From assembly GCA_036365145.1 (NCBI GenBank), contig JAEOAD010001513.1, forward strand, positions 248,001 through 312,000: DNA of 64,000 nt, read 5' to 3'. How positions within the stretch are numbered: position 1 is the first letter of the stretch; the number at the start of each line of letters is the position of its first letter. This document shows positions 12,176 through 26,960 of the stretch, piece after piece. Under the pieces are notes generated by a model. The model had not been told where the DNA came from and ran no database searches. It was given only the letters and a program-made list of their open reading frames with translations. Position numbers and translations under genes: made by a program. The stretch comes from Orientallactaga sibirica. Taxonomy: Eukaryota; Chordata; Mammalia; Rodentia; Dipodidae.

Positions 12176-15100
12176 TTCCTTGTTAATGTAATCTAAAATG
12201 ATGTACAAATTAGTATATTTGCTTTATTTCTAAACTACCTTGTTTAGAAAACAAACACCATCAATCCCAAATACTGTATTGTATGAAGTAAGTTGTTTCA
12301 TTTCTAGGAATCAGTTGCTTTCCTAAGAAGAAGGTTGAGTTCAGCAAGTTAAAACTTTCCTAGTTTGTGCAATCTAACAAGATGTACAAGTTAGTAGATT
12401 CGCCTCATTTGTAAACAAGTTTGTTTAGAAAACAAACGTCTTCATTTCCAAACACTGTAATGTGTGAAAGAAGCTAGTTTAGTTCTAGGAGTCATTTTCT
12501 TTTCGACGAAGATGGTTGAGTGCAGCAAGTTCAAACTTTCCTTGTTAATGTAATCTAAAAAGATATACAATATAGTAGATTCGCCTCACTTGTAAAGTAG
12601 TTTGTTGAGAAAATGAACATCTTCATTGCCGAACCCTGTACTCTGTCAAATAAGCTAGTTCGGTTCTAGGAATCGGTTGCTTTCCTACGAAGAAGGTTGA
12701 GTGAAGCAAGTTCAAACTATCCTTGTTTGTGTAATGTAACAGGATGTACAAGCTAGGAGATTCGACTCATTTGTAAAGTAGTTTGTTGAGAAAACAAACA
12801 TCTTCATTGCCGAACATTGTACTGTGTGAAATAAGCTAGTTCGGTTCTAGGAATCAGTTGCTTTCCTACGAAGAAGGTAGTGAAGCAAGTTCAAACTTTC
12901 CTTGTTTCTGTAATGTAACAGGATGTACAACTTAGTAGATTCGCCTCATTTCTAAAGTAGTTTGTTGAGAAAACAAACATCTTCATTGCCGAACACTGTA
13001 CTTTGTGAAATAAGCTAGTTCAGTTCTAGGAATCAGGTGCTTTCCTCAGAAGAAGGTTAAGTGCAGCACATTCAAACTTTCCTTGTTTGTGTAATCTAAC
13101 AAGATGTACAAGTTGGTAGATTCCCCTCATTTATTAAGTAGTTTATTTAGAAAACAAACATCTTCATTCCCGAACCCTGTATAGTGTGAAATGAGCTAGT
13201 TCGGGTCTAGGAATCAGTTGCTTTCCTACGAAGAATGTTGAGTGCAGAAAATTCAAATTTCCTTGTTTGTGCAATCTAAGAAGATGTACTACGTATAAGT
13301 TTCACTTCATTTATAAACTACCTAGTTTAGAAAAGAAACACCATCAATCCCAAATACTTTATTGTGTGAAGTAAGTTGTTTCGGTTCTAGGAATCAGTTG
13401 CTTTCCTACGAAGAAGGTTGAGTGCAGCAAGTTCAAACTCTGATAGTTTGTGTAATCTAACAAGATGTACAAGTTAGTAGATTCGCCTCATTTCTAAAGT
13501 AGTTTGTTTAGAAAAAAAAACATCTTCATTCCCGAACCCTGTACTGTGTGAAATAAGCTAGTTCGGTTCTAGGAATCAGTTACTTTCCTACGAAGAAGGT
13601 TGAGTGCAGCAAGTTCAAACTTTCCTTGTTAATGTAACCTAAAAGGATGTACAACTTAGTAGATGCGCTTCATTTCTAAAGTACTTTCTTTAGAAAACAA
13701 AAATCTTTTTTGCTGAACACTGTACTGCATGAAATAAGCTAGTTCGTTTCTAGGAATCAGTTGCTTTCCTACGAAGAAGGTTGAGTGCAGCAAGTTCACA
13801 CATTCCCTTGTTTTCGTAATATAACAGGGTGTACAACTTAGTAGATTCGCTTCATTTCTAACATAGTTTGTTTAGAAAACAAACATCTTCATTGCCGAAC
13901 ACTGTACTCTGTGAAATAAGCTAGTTCGGTTCTAGGAATCAGTTGTATTACTACGAAGAAGGTTGAGTGCAGCAAGTTCAAACTTTCTTTGTAAATGTAA
14001 TCTAAAAAGACGTACAACTTTGTAGAATGGCCTCTTTCCTACAGTAGGTTGTTTAGAAAACAAACATCTTCAGTGCCGAACACTGTACGGTGTGAAATAA
14101 GCTAGTTCAGTTCTAGCAATAAGTTGCTTTCCTACGAAGAAGGTTGAGTGCAGCAAGTTCAAACTTTCCTTGTTTGTGTAAGCTAACAAAATGTACTACT
14201 TACAAGTTTCATTGCATTTCTAAAGTACCTTGTTGAGAAAACAAACACCATCAATCCCAAATACTGTATTGTGTGAAGTAAGTTGTTTCGGTTCTAGGAA
14301 TCAGATGTTTTCCTAAGAAGAAGGTTGAGTGCAGCAGGTCCAAACTTCCCTAGTTACTGTAATCTAAAAAGATGTACAACTTAGTAGATTCATCTCAATT
14401 CTAAAGTAGTTTGTTTAGAAAACAAACATCTTCATTACCGAACACTGTACTATGTGAAATGAGCTAGTTCGGTTCTAGGAATCACGTGCTTTCCTACGAA
14501 GAAGGTTGAGTGCAGCAAGTTCAAACTTTCCTTGTTAATGTAATCTAAAAAGATGTACAAATTATTGGATTGGCCTGATTTCTACAGTAGGTTGTTTTCA
14601 AAACAAATATTTTCATTCCCGAACACTGTACTTTGTGAAATAAGCAAGTTCAGTTCTTGGAATCAGTGGCTTTCCTACAAGAACATTGAGTACAGCAAGT
14701 TCAAACTTTCCTTCTTTGTGTAATGTAACAGGATGTACAACTTTAGATTTGGTACATTTCTAAAGTAGTTTGTTTAGAAAACAAACATCTGCAGTGCCGA
14801 ACACTGTACTGTGTGAAATAAGGTAGTTCGGTTCTAGGAATCATTTGTTTTATTATGAATAAGGTTGAGTGCAGCAAATTTAAACTTTCCTTGTTATGTA
14901 ATCTAACAAGATGTACTTCTTACAAGTATCGCTGCATTTCTAAACTACCTTGTTTAGAAAACAAACCCCTTCAATCCCAAATACTGTACTGTGTGAAATA
15001 AGTTGTTTCGGTTCTAGGAATCAGATGCTTTCCTACGAAGAAGGTTGAATGCAGCAAGTTCGAACTTTCCTAGTTTGTGTAATCTGACAAGATGCACAAG

Positions 15101-18100
15101 TTAGTAGATTCACCTCATTTAAAAAGTAGTTTGTTTTGAAAACAAACATCTTCATTCCCGAACCCTGAACTGTGTGAAAGAAGCTAGTTCGTTCCTAGGA
15201 ATGAGTTGCTTTACCACAAAGAAGTTTTAGTGCAGCAAGTTCAAACTTTTCTTCTTTGTGTAATGTAACAAGATGTAAAACGTAGAAGATTCACTTCATT
15301 TCCAAAGTAGTTTGTTTAGTAAACAAACATCTTCATTGCCGAACACTGTACTGTGTGAAATACGTTAATTCAGTTCTAGGAATCATTTTCCTTTCTACGA
15401 AGATGGTTGAGTGCAGCAAGTTAAACTCTCCGGGTTAATGTAATCTAAAATGATGTACAACGTTGTAGATTTGCCTCACTTCTAAAGTAGTTTCTTCAGA
15501 AACGAAACATGTTCATTACCGAACAGTGTACTTTGTGAAATAAGCTAGTTCGGTTCTAGGAATCAGTTGCTTTCCTACGAGGAAGGTTGAATGGAGGAAG
15601 TTCAAACTTTCCTTATTTGTGTAATCTAACAATATGTACAAATTACACGTTTCTCTGGAATTCTAAACTACTTTGTTGAGAAAACAAACATATTCATTGC
15701 CCAACACTGTACTGTTTGAAGAAAGCTAGTTCGGTTCTAGGAATCAGTTTCTTTTCGATGAAGATGGTTGAGTGCAGCAAGTTCAAATTTTCCTTGTTAA
15801 TGTAATCTAAAAAGATATACAACATAATAGATTCGCCTGATTTGTAAAGTAGTTTGTTGAGAAAACAAACATCTTCATTGCTGACCATTGTACTGTGTGA
15901 AATAAGCTAGTTAGGTTCTTGGAATCAGTTGCTTTCCTACGATGAAGGTTGAGTGCAGCAAGTCCAAACATTCCTAGTCTGTGTAATGTCACAGGATGTA
16001 CAACGTAGTAGATTCGCTGCATTTCTAAAGTAGTTTGTTTAGAAAACTAACATGTTCATTCCGGAACACTGTACTATGTGAAATAAGCTAGTTCAGTTCT
16101 AGCAATCAGTTGCTTTCCTACAAAGAAGGTTGACTGCAGCAAGTTCAAACTTTCCCAGTTTGTGTAATGTAATAGGATGTTCAACTTTAGATTCAGTTCA
16201 TTTCTAAAGTATTTTGTTTAGAAAACAAACATCCTCAGTGCCGAACACTGTATTGTGTGAACTAAGCTAGTTGGGTTCTAGGAATCAGTTGCTTTCCTAC
16301 GAAGAAGGTTGAGTGCAGCAAGTTCAAATTTTCCTTGTTAATGTAATCTAAAAAGATGCACAACTTCTTAGATTCGCCTCATTTCTAAATTAGTTTGTTT
16401 AGAAAACAAACATCTTCATTACCGAACACTGTAATATGTGAAATAAGCTAGTTCGGTTCTAGGAATCAGTTGCTTTCCTACGAAGATGGTTGAGTGCAGC
16501 AAGTTCAAAATTTCCTAGTTTGTGTAATCTAACAAGATGTACATGTTAGTAGATTAGCCTCATTTCTAAAGTAGTTTGTTTGGAAAACAAACATCTTCAT
16601 TACCGAACCCTGTACTGTGTGAAATGAGCTAGTTCGGTTCTGGAAATCAGTTGTTTTCCTACGAGGAAAGTTGAGGACAGCAAATTCAAACTTTCGTTGT
16701 TAGTGTAATCTAAGAAGATGTACTAGTTACAAGTTTCGCTTCATTTCTAAACTACCTTATTTAGAAAACAAACACCATCAATCCCAAATACTGTATTGGG
16801 TGAAATAAGTTGCTTCGGTCCTAGGAATCTGTTGCTTTCCTACGAAGAAGGTTGTTTGCAGCAAGTTCACACTTTCCTTGTTTGTGTAATGTAGCAGGAT
16901 ATACAACTTAGTAGATTTCCTTCATTTCTAAAGTACTTTGTTTAGAAAACAAACATCTTCATTCCCGAACATTGTACTATGTGAAATCAGCTAGTTCGGT
17001 TCTAGGAATCAGTTTCTTGTCGATGAAGATGGTTCAGTGCAGCAAGTACAAACTTTCCTTCTTAATGTAATCTGAAAAGATGTTTAACTTAGTAGATTCG
17101 CCTCAATTCTAAAGTAGTTTGTTTAGAAAAGAAACATCTTCATTCCCAAGCACTGTACTACATGAAATAAGGTAGTTCGGTTCTAGGAATCACTTGCTTT
17201 CCTACAAAGAAGGTTGAGTGCAGCAAGTTCAAATTTTCCTTATTTGTGAAATCTAACAAGATTTACAATTTTCAAGTTTCACTTCATTTCTAAACTACTT
17301 TGTTTAGAAAACAAACATATTCATTTCCCAACATTGTACTGTGTGAAATAAGTAAATTCGGTTCTAGGAATCATTTTCCTTTCTTCGAAGATGGTTGGGT
17401 GCAGCAAGTTGAAATTTTCCTTGTTAATGGAATCTAAAAAGATGTACAACTTAGTAGTTTCGCTTTATTTCTAAAGTAGTTTGATTAGAAAACAAACATC
17501 TTCATTACCGAACACTGTACTATGTGAAATAAGCTAGTTCGGTTCTAGGAATCACTTGCTTTCCTACGAATTAGTTTGAGTGCAGCAAGTTCAAACTTTC
17601 CTTGTTAATGTAATCCAAAAAGATGTACAAATTAGTGGATTGGCCTGATTTATACACTAGGTGGTTTAGAAAACAATCATCTTCATTCCCGAACCCACTA
17701 CTGTGTCAAATAAGCTAGTTCCGTTCTAGGAATCAGTTGCTTTCCTACGAAGAAGGTTGAGTGCAGCAAGATCGATCTTTCCTTGTTTGTGTAATCTAAC
17801 AAGATGTACAAATTACAAGTTTCGACTCATTTGTACACTGCTTTGTTTAGAAAACAAACATATTCTTGCCCAACACTGTACTGTGTGAAATTTACTAGTT
17901 CGGTTCTAGGAATCAGTTGCTTTCCTACCAAGAAGGTTGAGTAGAGCAAGTTCAATCTTTCCTTTTTTTGTAAGCTAACAAGATGTACAAATTACAAGTT
18001 TTGCTTGATTTCTAAACTACCTTGTTTAGTAAACCAACATATTCATTGCCCAACACTGTACTGTGTGAAGTAAGCTAGTTCGGTTGTAAGAATCAGTTTC

Positions 18101-21100
18101 TTCTCGACGAAGAAGGTTGAGTGCAGCAAGTTCAAACTTTTCTAGTTTGTGTAATCTAAGAAGATGTAACAGTTAGTAGATTCACCTCATTTCTAAAGAA
18201 GTTTGTTTAGAAAACAAACATCTTCACTGCCGAACATTGTACTGTGTGAAATAAGCTCGTTCGGTTCTAGGAATCCATTGCTTTCCTACGAAGATTGTTG
18301 AGTGCAGCAAGTTTAAACTTTCCTAGTTTATGTAATCTAACAAGATATACAAGTTAGTAGATTCGCCTCATTTATAAAGTAGTCTCTTTAGAAAACAAAC
18401 ATCTTCATTGCCGAACACTTTACTGTGTGAAATAAGCTAGTTCGGTTCTAGGAATCAGTTTCTTTTCTACGAATATGGTTGAGTGCACCAAGTTCAAAAT
18501 TTCCTTGTTAATGTAATCTAAAAAGATGTACAACTTAGTAGATTCGCCTCATTTGTAAAGTAGTTTGTTGAGAAAACAAACATCTTTATTGCCCAACACT
18601 GTACTGTATGAAGTAAGCTATTTTGGTTCTAGCAATCAGTTTATTATCGACGAAGATGGTTGAGTGCATCAAGTTCAAATTTTCCTTGTTAATGTAATCA
18701 AAAACCATGTACAACTTAGTATATTCGCCTCATTTGTAAAGTAGTTTGTTGAGAAAACAAACATCTTCAGTGCCGAACATTGTACTGTGTGAAATAAGCT
18801 AGTTCGATTCTGGGAATAAGATGCTTTCCTATGAAGAAGGTTGTTGCAACAAGTTCAAACTTTCCTTGTTTGTGTAATCTAACAAGATATACTACTTTCA
18901 AGTTTCTCTTCATTTCTAAACTACATTGTTGAGGAAACAAACACCTTCAATCCCAAATACTGTACTGTGTGAAATAAGTTTTCTCTGTTTTAGGATTCAG
19001 ATGCTTTCCTACGAAGAAGGTTGAGTACAGTAAGTTCAAACTTTCCTAGTATCTGTAATCTAACAAGATGTCCAGGTTACTAGATTCGCCTCCTTTCTAA
19101 AGTAGTTTCTTTAGAATACAAACATCTTCATTCCCGAAGCATGTACTGTGTGAAATAAGCTAGGTAGGTTCTAGGATCAGTTGCTTTCCTATGAAGAATG
19201 TTTAATAGAGCAAGTTCAATCTTTCCTTATTTGTTTAAGCTAACAAAATGTACAAATTACAAGTTTTGCTTCATTTATAAACTACTTTCTTTAGAAAACA
19301 AACATATTCAATGCCCAACACTGTACTGTGTGAAGCAACCTAGTTCGGTTCTATGAATCAGTTTCATTTCGACAAAGAAGGTTGAGTGAAGCAAGTTCAA
19401 ACTTTCCTTGTTAATGTAATCTAAAAAGATGTACAACTTAGTAGATTCGCCTCATTTGAAAAGTAGTTTGCTGAGAAAACAAACGTCTTCATTGACAAAC
19501 ATGGTAGTGTGTGAAATAAGCGGGTTCGGTTCTAGGAATCAGTTGCTTTCCTACGAAGAAGGTTGAGTACAGGAAGTTCAAACTTTGAAAGTTTGTGTAA
19601 TCTAACAAGATGTACAAGTTAGTAGATTCGCCTCATTTCTAAAGTAGTTTGTTTAGAAAACAAACATCTTCATTCCCGAACACTGTACTATTTGAAATAA
19701 TGTAGTTCAGTTCTAGGAATCACTTGCTTTCCTACGAAGAAGGTTGAGTGCAGCAAGTTAAAACTTTCCTTGTTTGTGTAATGTAGCAGGTGTACAACTT
19801 AGTAGATTCGCCTCATTTCTAAAGTAGTTTGTTTAGAAAAAAAACATCTTCAGTGCGAAACACTGTACTGTGTGAAATTAGCTATTTCGGGTCTGGGAAT
19901 CAGTTGCTTTCCTACGAAGAAGGTTGAGTGCAGCAAGATCAAACTATCCTTGTTACTGTAATCTAAAACGATGTCCAAGTTTGTAGATTCGCCTCATTTG
20001 TAAAGTAGTTTCTTGAGAAAACAAACATCTTCATAGCTGAACATTCTACTGTGTGAAATAAGCTAATTCAGTTCTAGGAATCAGTTTCCTTTCTACGAAG
20101 ATGGTTGAGTTTAGCAAGTTCAAACTTTCCTTGTTAAGGTAATCTAAAAAGATGTCCAAGTTAGTAGATTCGCCTCATTTGTAAAGTAGTTTGTTGAGAA
20201 AACAAACATCTTCATTGCCAAACATTGTACTGTGTGAAATAAGCTAATTCAGTTCTAGGAATCAGTTGCTTTCCTACAAAGAATGTTGAGTGCAGGAAGT
20301 TCAAACTTTCCTTGTTAATGTATTCTAAAAAGATTCACAACTTAGTAGATTCACCTCATTTCTGAAGTAGTTTGTTTAGAAAACAAATATCTTCATTACC
20401 GAACACTGTACTATGTGAAATAAGGTACTTCGGTTCTGGGAATCGCTTGCTTTCCTACGAAGAAGGTTGAGTGCAGCAATTTCAAACTTTCCTAGTTTGT
20501 GTAATCTAACAAGATATACAAGTTAGTAGATTCGCCTCATTTCTAAAGTAGTTTCTTTAGAAAACCAACATCTTCAGTACTGAACACTGTACTGTGTGAA
20601 ATAAGATAATACGGTTCTAGCAATCAGTTTCATTTCTACGAAGATGGTTGAGTGCAGCAAGTTCAAACTTTTCTTGTTAATGTAATCTAAAAAATGTCCA
20701 AGTTAGTAGATTCGCCTCATTACTAAAGTAGTTTGTTGAGAAAACAAACATCTCCATTGCAGATCACTGTACTGTCTGAAATAAGCTAGTTCGGTTCCAG
20801 CAATCAGTTGCTTTTCTACGAAGAAGGTTGAATGCAGCAAGTTGAAACTTCCCTAGTTTGTGTAATCTAACAAGATGTACAAGTTAGTAGATCCGTCTCA
20901 TTTGTAAAGTAGTTTGTATAGAAAACAAACATCGTCATTCCCGAACACTGTACTGTGTGAAATAAGCTAGTTCGGTTCGAGGAATCACTTGCTTTCCTAC
21001 AAAGAAGGTTGAGTGCAGCAAGTCAAAACTTCCCTAGTTAATGTAATGTAAAAAGATATACAACTTAGTAGATTGGCCTCATTTCTATAGTAGGTTGTTT

Positions 21101-24100
21101 AAAAAACAAATATCTTCATTCAAGGACATGGTACTGTCTGAGAGAAGCTAGTTCGGTTCTAGGAATCAGTTGCTTTCCTACGAAGAAGGTTGAGTGCAGC
21201 AATTTCAAACTTTCCTAGTTTGTGTAATCTAACAAGATGTACAAGTTAGTAGATTCGTCTCATTTGTAAAAAGTTTGTTTAGAAAACAAACATCTTCATT
21301 CCCGAACACTGTACTGTGTGAAATAAGCTAGTTCAGTTCTAGGAATCACTTGCTTTCCTACGAAGAAGATTGAGTGCAGCAAGTTCAAACTTTCCTTGTT
21401 TGTGTAATAGAAGATGTACAAATTGCAAGTTTCGCTTCATTTCTAAACTGCTTTGTTTAGAAAACAAACATATACATTGCCCAACACTGTACAGTGTGAA
21501 ATAAGTTAATTCCGTTCTGGGAATCAGTTTCCTTTCTTCGAAGATGGTTGAGTGCAGCAAGTTCAAACTTTCCTTGTTAATGTAATCGAAAAAGATGTAA
21601 AACTTAGTAGTTTCGCTTCATTTCTAAAGTAGTTTGTTTAGAAAACAAAATTCTTCATTACCGAACACTGTACTCTGTAATAAACTAGTTCGGTTCTAGG
21701 AATCAGTTGCTTTCCTACGAAGAAGGTTGACTAGAGCAAGTTCAATCTTTCCTTATTTGTGTAAGCTAACAAGATGTACAAATTACAAGGTTCACTTCAT
21801 TTCTAAACTACTTTGTTTAGTAAACCAACATATTCATTGCCCAACACTGAACTGTGTGAAGTAATCTAGTTCGGTTCTAAGAATCAGTTTCTTTTCGACA
21901 AAGAAGGTTGAGTGCAGCAAGTTCAAACTTTCCTTGTTAATGTAATCTAAAAAGATGTACGACTTAGTAGATTCGCTTTATTTCTAAAGTAGTTTGTTTA
22001 GAACACAAACGTCTTCATTGACGAACACGTTACTGTATGAAATGAGCTAGTTCGGTTCTAGGAATCAGTTGCTCTCCTACGGAGAAGGTTCAGTGCAGCA
22101 AGATCAAACTTTCCTAGTTTGTGTAATCTAACAAGATGTACAACTTAGTAGATTTGCTTCATTTCTAAAGTAGTTTGTTTAGAAAACAAACATCTTCATT
22201 GCTGAACACTGTACTGTGTGAAAGAAGCTAGTTCGGTTCTAGGAATCAGTTGCTTTCCTCCGAAGAAGGTTGAGTGCAGCAAGATCAAACTTTCTTGTTA
22301 ATGTAATCTAAAAAGATGGACAACTTAGTAGCTTCGTGTCATTTCTAAACTAGTTTGTTTAGAAAACAGACATCTTCAGTGCCAAACACTGTACTGTGTG
22401 AAATTAGCTATTTCAATTCTAGGAATCAGTTGCTTTTCTACGAAGAAGGTTGAGTGTTGCAAGTCCAAACTTTCCTTGTTTGTGTAATCGAACAAGATAT
22501 ACTACTTACAAGTTTCGCTTCATTTCTAAACCAACTTGTTTACAAAACAAACACCATCAATCCCAAATTCTGTATTGTGTGAAAAAGTTGTTTCGGTTCT
22601 AGGAATCAGTTGCTTTCCTACGAAGAAGGTTGAGTGCAGGAATTTCAAACTTTCCTAGTTAATGTAATCTAAAAAGATGTACAACTTAGTAGATTGGCTT
22701 CATTTCTACAACAGGTTGTTTCAAAAACAAACATCTTCATTGCTGAATACTGTACTGTGTGAAATAAGCTAGTTCGGTTCTAGGAATCAGCTACTTTCCT
22801 ACGAAGAAGGTTGAGTGCAGCAGTTTCAAACTTTCCTAGTTTGTGTAATCTATCAAGATGTACAAGTTAGTAGATTCGTCTCATTTGTAAAAAGTTTGTT
22901 TAGAAAACAAACATCTTCATTCCCGAACACTGTACTGTGTGAAATAAGCTATTTCGGTTCTAGGAATCACTTGCTTTCCTACGAAGAAGATTGAGTGCAG
23001 CAAGTTCAAACTTTCCTTGTTTCTGCAAACTAAGTAGATGTACTTCTTACAAGTTTCACTTCATTTCTAAACTACCTTGTTTAGAAAACAAACACCATCA
23101 ATCCCAAATACTGTATTGTGTGAAGTAAGTTGTTTCGGTTCCAAGAATCAGTTGCTTTCCTACAAAGAAGGTTGAGTGCAGCAAGTCCACAATTTCCTAG
23201 TTTGTGTAATCTAACAAGACGTACAAGTCAGGAGATTCACCTTATTTCTAAAGTAGTTTGTTTAGAAAACAAACATCTTCATTCCCGAACCCTGTACTGT
23301 GTGAAAGAAGCTAGTTCGGTTCTAGGAATCTGTTGCTTTACTGCAAAGAAGGGTTAGTGCAGCAAGTTCAAACTGTCCTTGTTTCTGTAATGTAACAAGA
23401 TGTAAAACTTAGTAGATTCGCTTCATTTCCAAAGTAGTTTGTTTAGTAAACAAACATCTTCATTGCTGAACACTGTACTGTGTGAAATAAGTTAATTCGG
23501 TTCTAGGAATCAGTTTCTTTTCTATGAAGATGGTTGAGTGCAGCAAATTGAACCTTTCCTTGTTAATGTAATCCAAAAAGTTGTACAACTTAGTAGATTC
23601 GCAGCATTTCTAAAGTAGTTTGTTTAAAAACCAAACATCTTCATTACCGAACCCTGTACTGTGTCAAATAATCTGTTTCGGTTCTAGGAATCAATTGCTT
23701 TCCTACGAAGAAGGTTGATTGCAGCAAGTTCAAACTTTCCTTGTTTGTGTAATGTAACAGGATGTACAACTTAGTAGATTCGGATCATTTCCAAAGTAGT
23801 TTGTTTAAAAAATAAACATCTTCAGTGCCAAACACTGTCCTATGTCAAATTACCTATTTCAGTTCTAGGAATCAGTTGCTTTCCTAAGTTGAAGGTTGAG
23901 TGCAGCAAGATCAAACTTTCCTTATTAATGTAATCTAAAAAGATGTACAACTTAGTAGATTGGCCTCATTGCTACAGTAGGTTTTTTTTAAAAAACGAAC
24001 AACTTCATTGCCGAACACTGTACTGCCTGAAATTAGCCAGTTCGGTTCTAGAAATCATTTGCTTTTCTACCAAGATGATTGAGTGTAGCAAGTTCAAACT

Positions 24101-24479
24101 TTCCTTGTTTGTGTAATCGAACAAGATATACAAATTACAAGTTTCGCTTCATTTCTAAACTACTTTGTTTAGAAAACAAACATATTCATTGCCCTACACT
24201 GTACTGTTTTCAATTAGCTAGTTCGGTTCTGTGAATCAGTTTCTTTTGGATGAAGATGGTTGAGTGCAGCAAGTTCAACCTTTCCTTGTTAATGTAATCT
24301 AAAAAGATGTACAACATAGTGGATTCGTCTCATTTGTAAAGTAGTTTGTTGAGAACACAAACATCTTCATTGCCGAACATTGTACTGTGTGAAATAAGCT
24401 AGTTCGGTTCTAGGAATCAGTTTCTTTTACGAAGAAGGTTGAGTGCAGCAAGTTCAAACTTTCCTTGTTAATGTAATCT

Positions 24480-24800
24480 AACAGTTTCTTACAGTCGTTT
24501 ATGAAAACAAACATCTTTATTGCCTAAAGATGGTCAGTTTCATTTCTCAAAACTACTTTGTCTTTCAAACATCTTCATTAGAAACCAAAACCCAAAACTG
24601 TGTGCAATAAGGTAGTTCGATTCTAGGAATTAAAGAAGGTGGAGTGCAGCAAATTCAAACTTTCCTTCTTTATGTAATTAACAGGATGTTTAGTGTAATG
24701 TAACAGGATGTAAAACAAACATCTTCATTGCCCAACGGTGTACTGTGTGAAATAACTTAGTAGATTCGCTAGTTTATTTCTAAAGTAGTTTGTTTAGAAA
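24480..24800 (+). repeat. Scrambled and truncated satellite monomers
   Basis: The regular spacing collapses here. Fragments such as GAAAACAAACATC, TTTCATTTCTCAAAAC, AAAACTGTGTGCAATAAG and GTGTAATGTAACAGGATG appear at irregular distances, some repeated within under 60 bp and some out of normal order, with insertions of non-consensus bases. Every piece is recognisable satellite, so this is internal rearrangement rather than foreign DNA. An assembly error in a repetitive stretch is the main alternative. Confidence 0.8.
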
Positions 24801-26749
24801 ACAAACATCTTTATTGAAAACCTAACTTTGTACTGTGTGAAATAAGCTTGTTCGGTTCTAGGAATCAGTTTCTTTTCCACGAAGATGGTTGAGTACAGCA
24901 AGCTCAAACTTTCCTTGTTAATGTAATCTAAAAATATGTACAAATTAGTAGATTGGCCTCATTTGTAAAAGTAGTTTATTCAGAAAACAAACATCTTCAT
25001 TACCAAACTCTGTACTATGTGAAATAAGCTAGTTCTCTTCTCGAAATCACTTGCTTTAAAACGAAGAAGGTTGAGTGCAGCAAGTTCAAACTTTCCTTTT
25101 TAATGTAAACTAAAAAGATGTACAACTTAGTAGATTGGCCTCATTTCTACAGTAGGTTGTTGAGAAAACAAACACTTTCATTCCCGAACACTGTACTGTA
25201 TGAAATAAGCTAGTTCGGTTCTAAAAATCAGTTGCTTTCCTACGAAGAACGTGGAGGGCAGCAAGTCCAAACTTTCCTTCTATGTGTAATGTAACAGGAT
25301 GTACAATTTAGTAGATTCGCTTCATTTCTAAAGTAGTTAGTTTAAAACAAACATCTTCAGTGCTGAACACTGTACTGTGTGAAATAAGGTAGTTCATTTC
25401 TAGGATTCAGTTGCTTTCCTACTAAGATGGTTGAGTGCAGCAAGTTCAAACTTTTCTTATTTGTGTAATGTCACAGGGTAAACAACTTAGTAGATTCACT
25501 TCATTTCTAAAGTAGTTTGTTTAGAAAAAAATGTCTTCATTGCCGAACACTATGCTGTGTGAAATAAGCTAGTTTGGTTCTAGGAATCAGTTGCTCCTAG
25601 GAAGAAGGTTCAGTGCAGCAAGTTCAAACTTTCCTTGTTTGTGTAATGTAACAGTATGTACAACTTAGTAGATTCGCTTCATTTCTAAGGTAGTTTGTTT
25701 AGAAAACAAACATCTTCAATTCTAAACACTGTACTGTGTGAAGTAAGCTAGTTCGGTTCTAGGAATCAGTTTCTTTTCCACGAAGATGGTTCAGTGCAGC
25801 AAGTTCAAACTTTCCTTGTTAATGTAATCTAAAAAGATGTACAACTTAGTAGATTGGCCTCATTTCTAAAGTAGTTTGTTTTAGAAAACAAACATCTTCA
25901 TTACCAAACACTGTACTTTGTGAAATGAGCTACGGTTCTAGGATTCACTTGTTTCCTATGAAGAAGGTTGAGTACAGCAAGTTAAAAGTTTCCTTGTTTA
26001 TGTAAATAACAAAATGTACAAATTACAAGTTTCGCTTCATTTCTAAACTACTTTTTTAGAAAACAAACATATTCATTGGAAACACTGTACTGTGTAAAGT
26101 AAGCTTGTTCGATTCCAGGAATCAGTTTCGTTTCGACGAAGATGGTTGAGTGCAGCGAGATCAAACTTTTCCTTGTTAATGGAATCTATAAAGATGTACA
26201 ACTTAGTAGATTGGCCTCATTTCTACAGTAGGTGGTTTAGAAAACAAACATCTTCAATCCTGAACACTGTACTGTGTGAAATAAGCTAGTTCGGTTCTAG
26301 GAATCAGTTGCTTTCCTACAAAGATGGTTGAGTACAGCAAGTTCAATCTTTCCTTGTTTGTGTAAGCTAACAAGATGTACAAATTACAAGGTCATTTCTA
26401 AACTACTTTGTTTAGTAAACAAACATATTCATTGCCCAAAACTGTAATGTGTGAAGTAAGCTAGTTCGGTTATAAGAATCTGAAGAAGGTTGAGTGCAGC
26501 AAGTTCAAGCTTTTCTAGTTTGTGTAATCTAACAAGATGTAAAAGTTAGTAGAATCGCCTCATTTCTAAAGTATTTTATTTAGAAAACAAACATCTTCAT
26601 TCCCACACCCTGTACTGTGTGAAATAAGCTAGATCGGTTCTAGGAATCAGTTGCTTTCCTATGAAGAAGGTGGAGTGCAGCAAGTTCAAAACTTTCCTTT
26701 TTTGTGTAATGTAACAGGATGTACAACTTAGTAGATTCGCTTCATTTCT

Positions 26750-26960
26750 AAAGTAGTTTGTTTAAAACAAACATTTTAAAACAAACATCTTCAGTTGCCC
26801 AATGGTTGAGTGCTGCAAGTTCAAACTTTCCTTGTTTGTGTAATGTAACAGGATGTACAACTTAGTTCATTTCTAAAGTAGTTTGTTTAGAAAACAAACA
26901 TCTTCATTCACTGTGTTGCTTTTCAGTTCTAGGAGTCAGTTGACGAAGAAGGTTGAGTGC
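26750..26960 (+). repeat. Second cluster of truncated monomers
   Basis: AAAACAAACAT occurs twice within about 20 bp, followed by CAGTTGCCCAATGGTTGAG. Two monomers are then much shorter than 180 bp, one joining CATTCACTGTG directly to TTGCTTTTCAGTTCTAGG. A shorter truncation also lies near 26390-26480. Together with 24480-24800 this defines a 2.5-kb zone of disturbed register in an otherwise even array. Confidence 0.75.
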
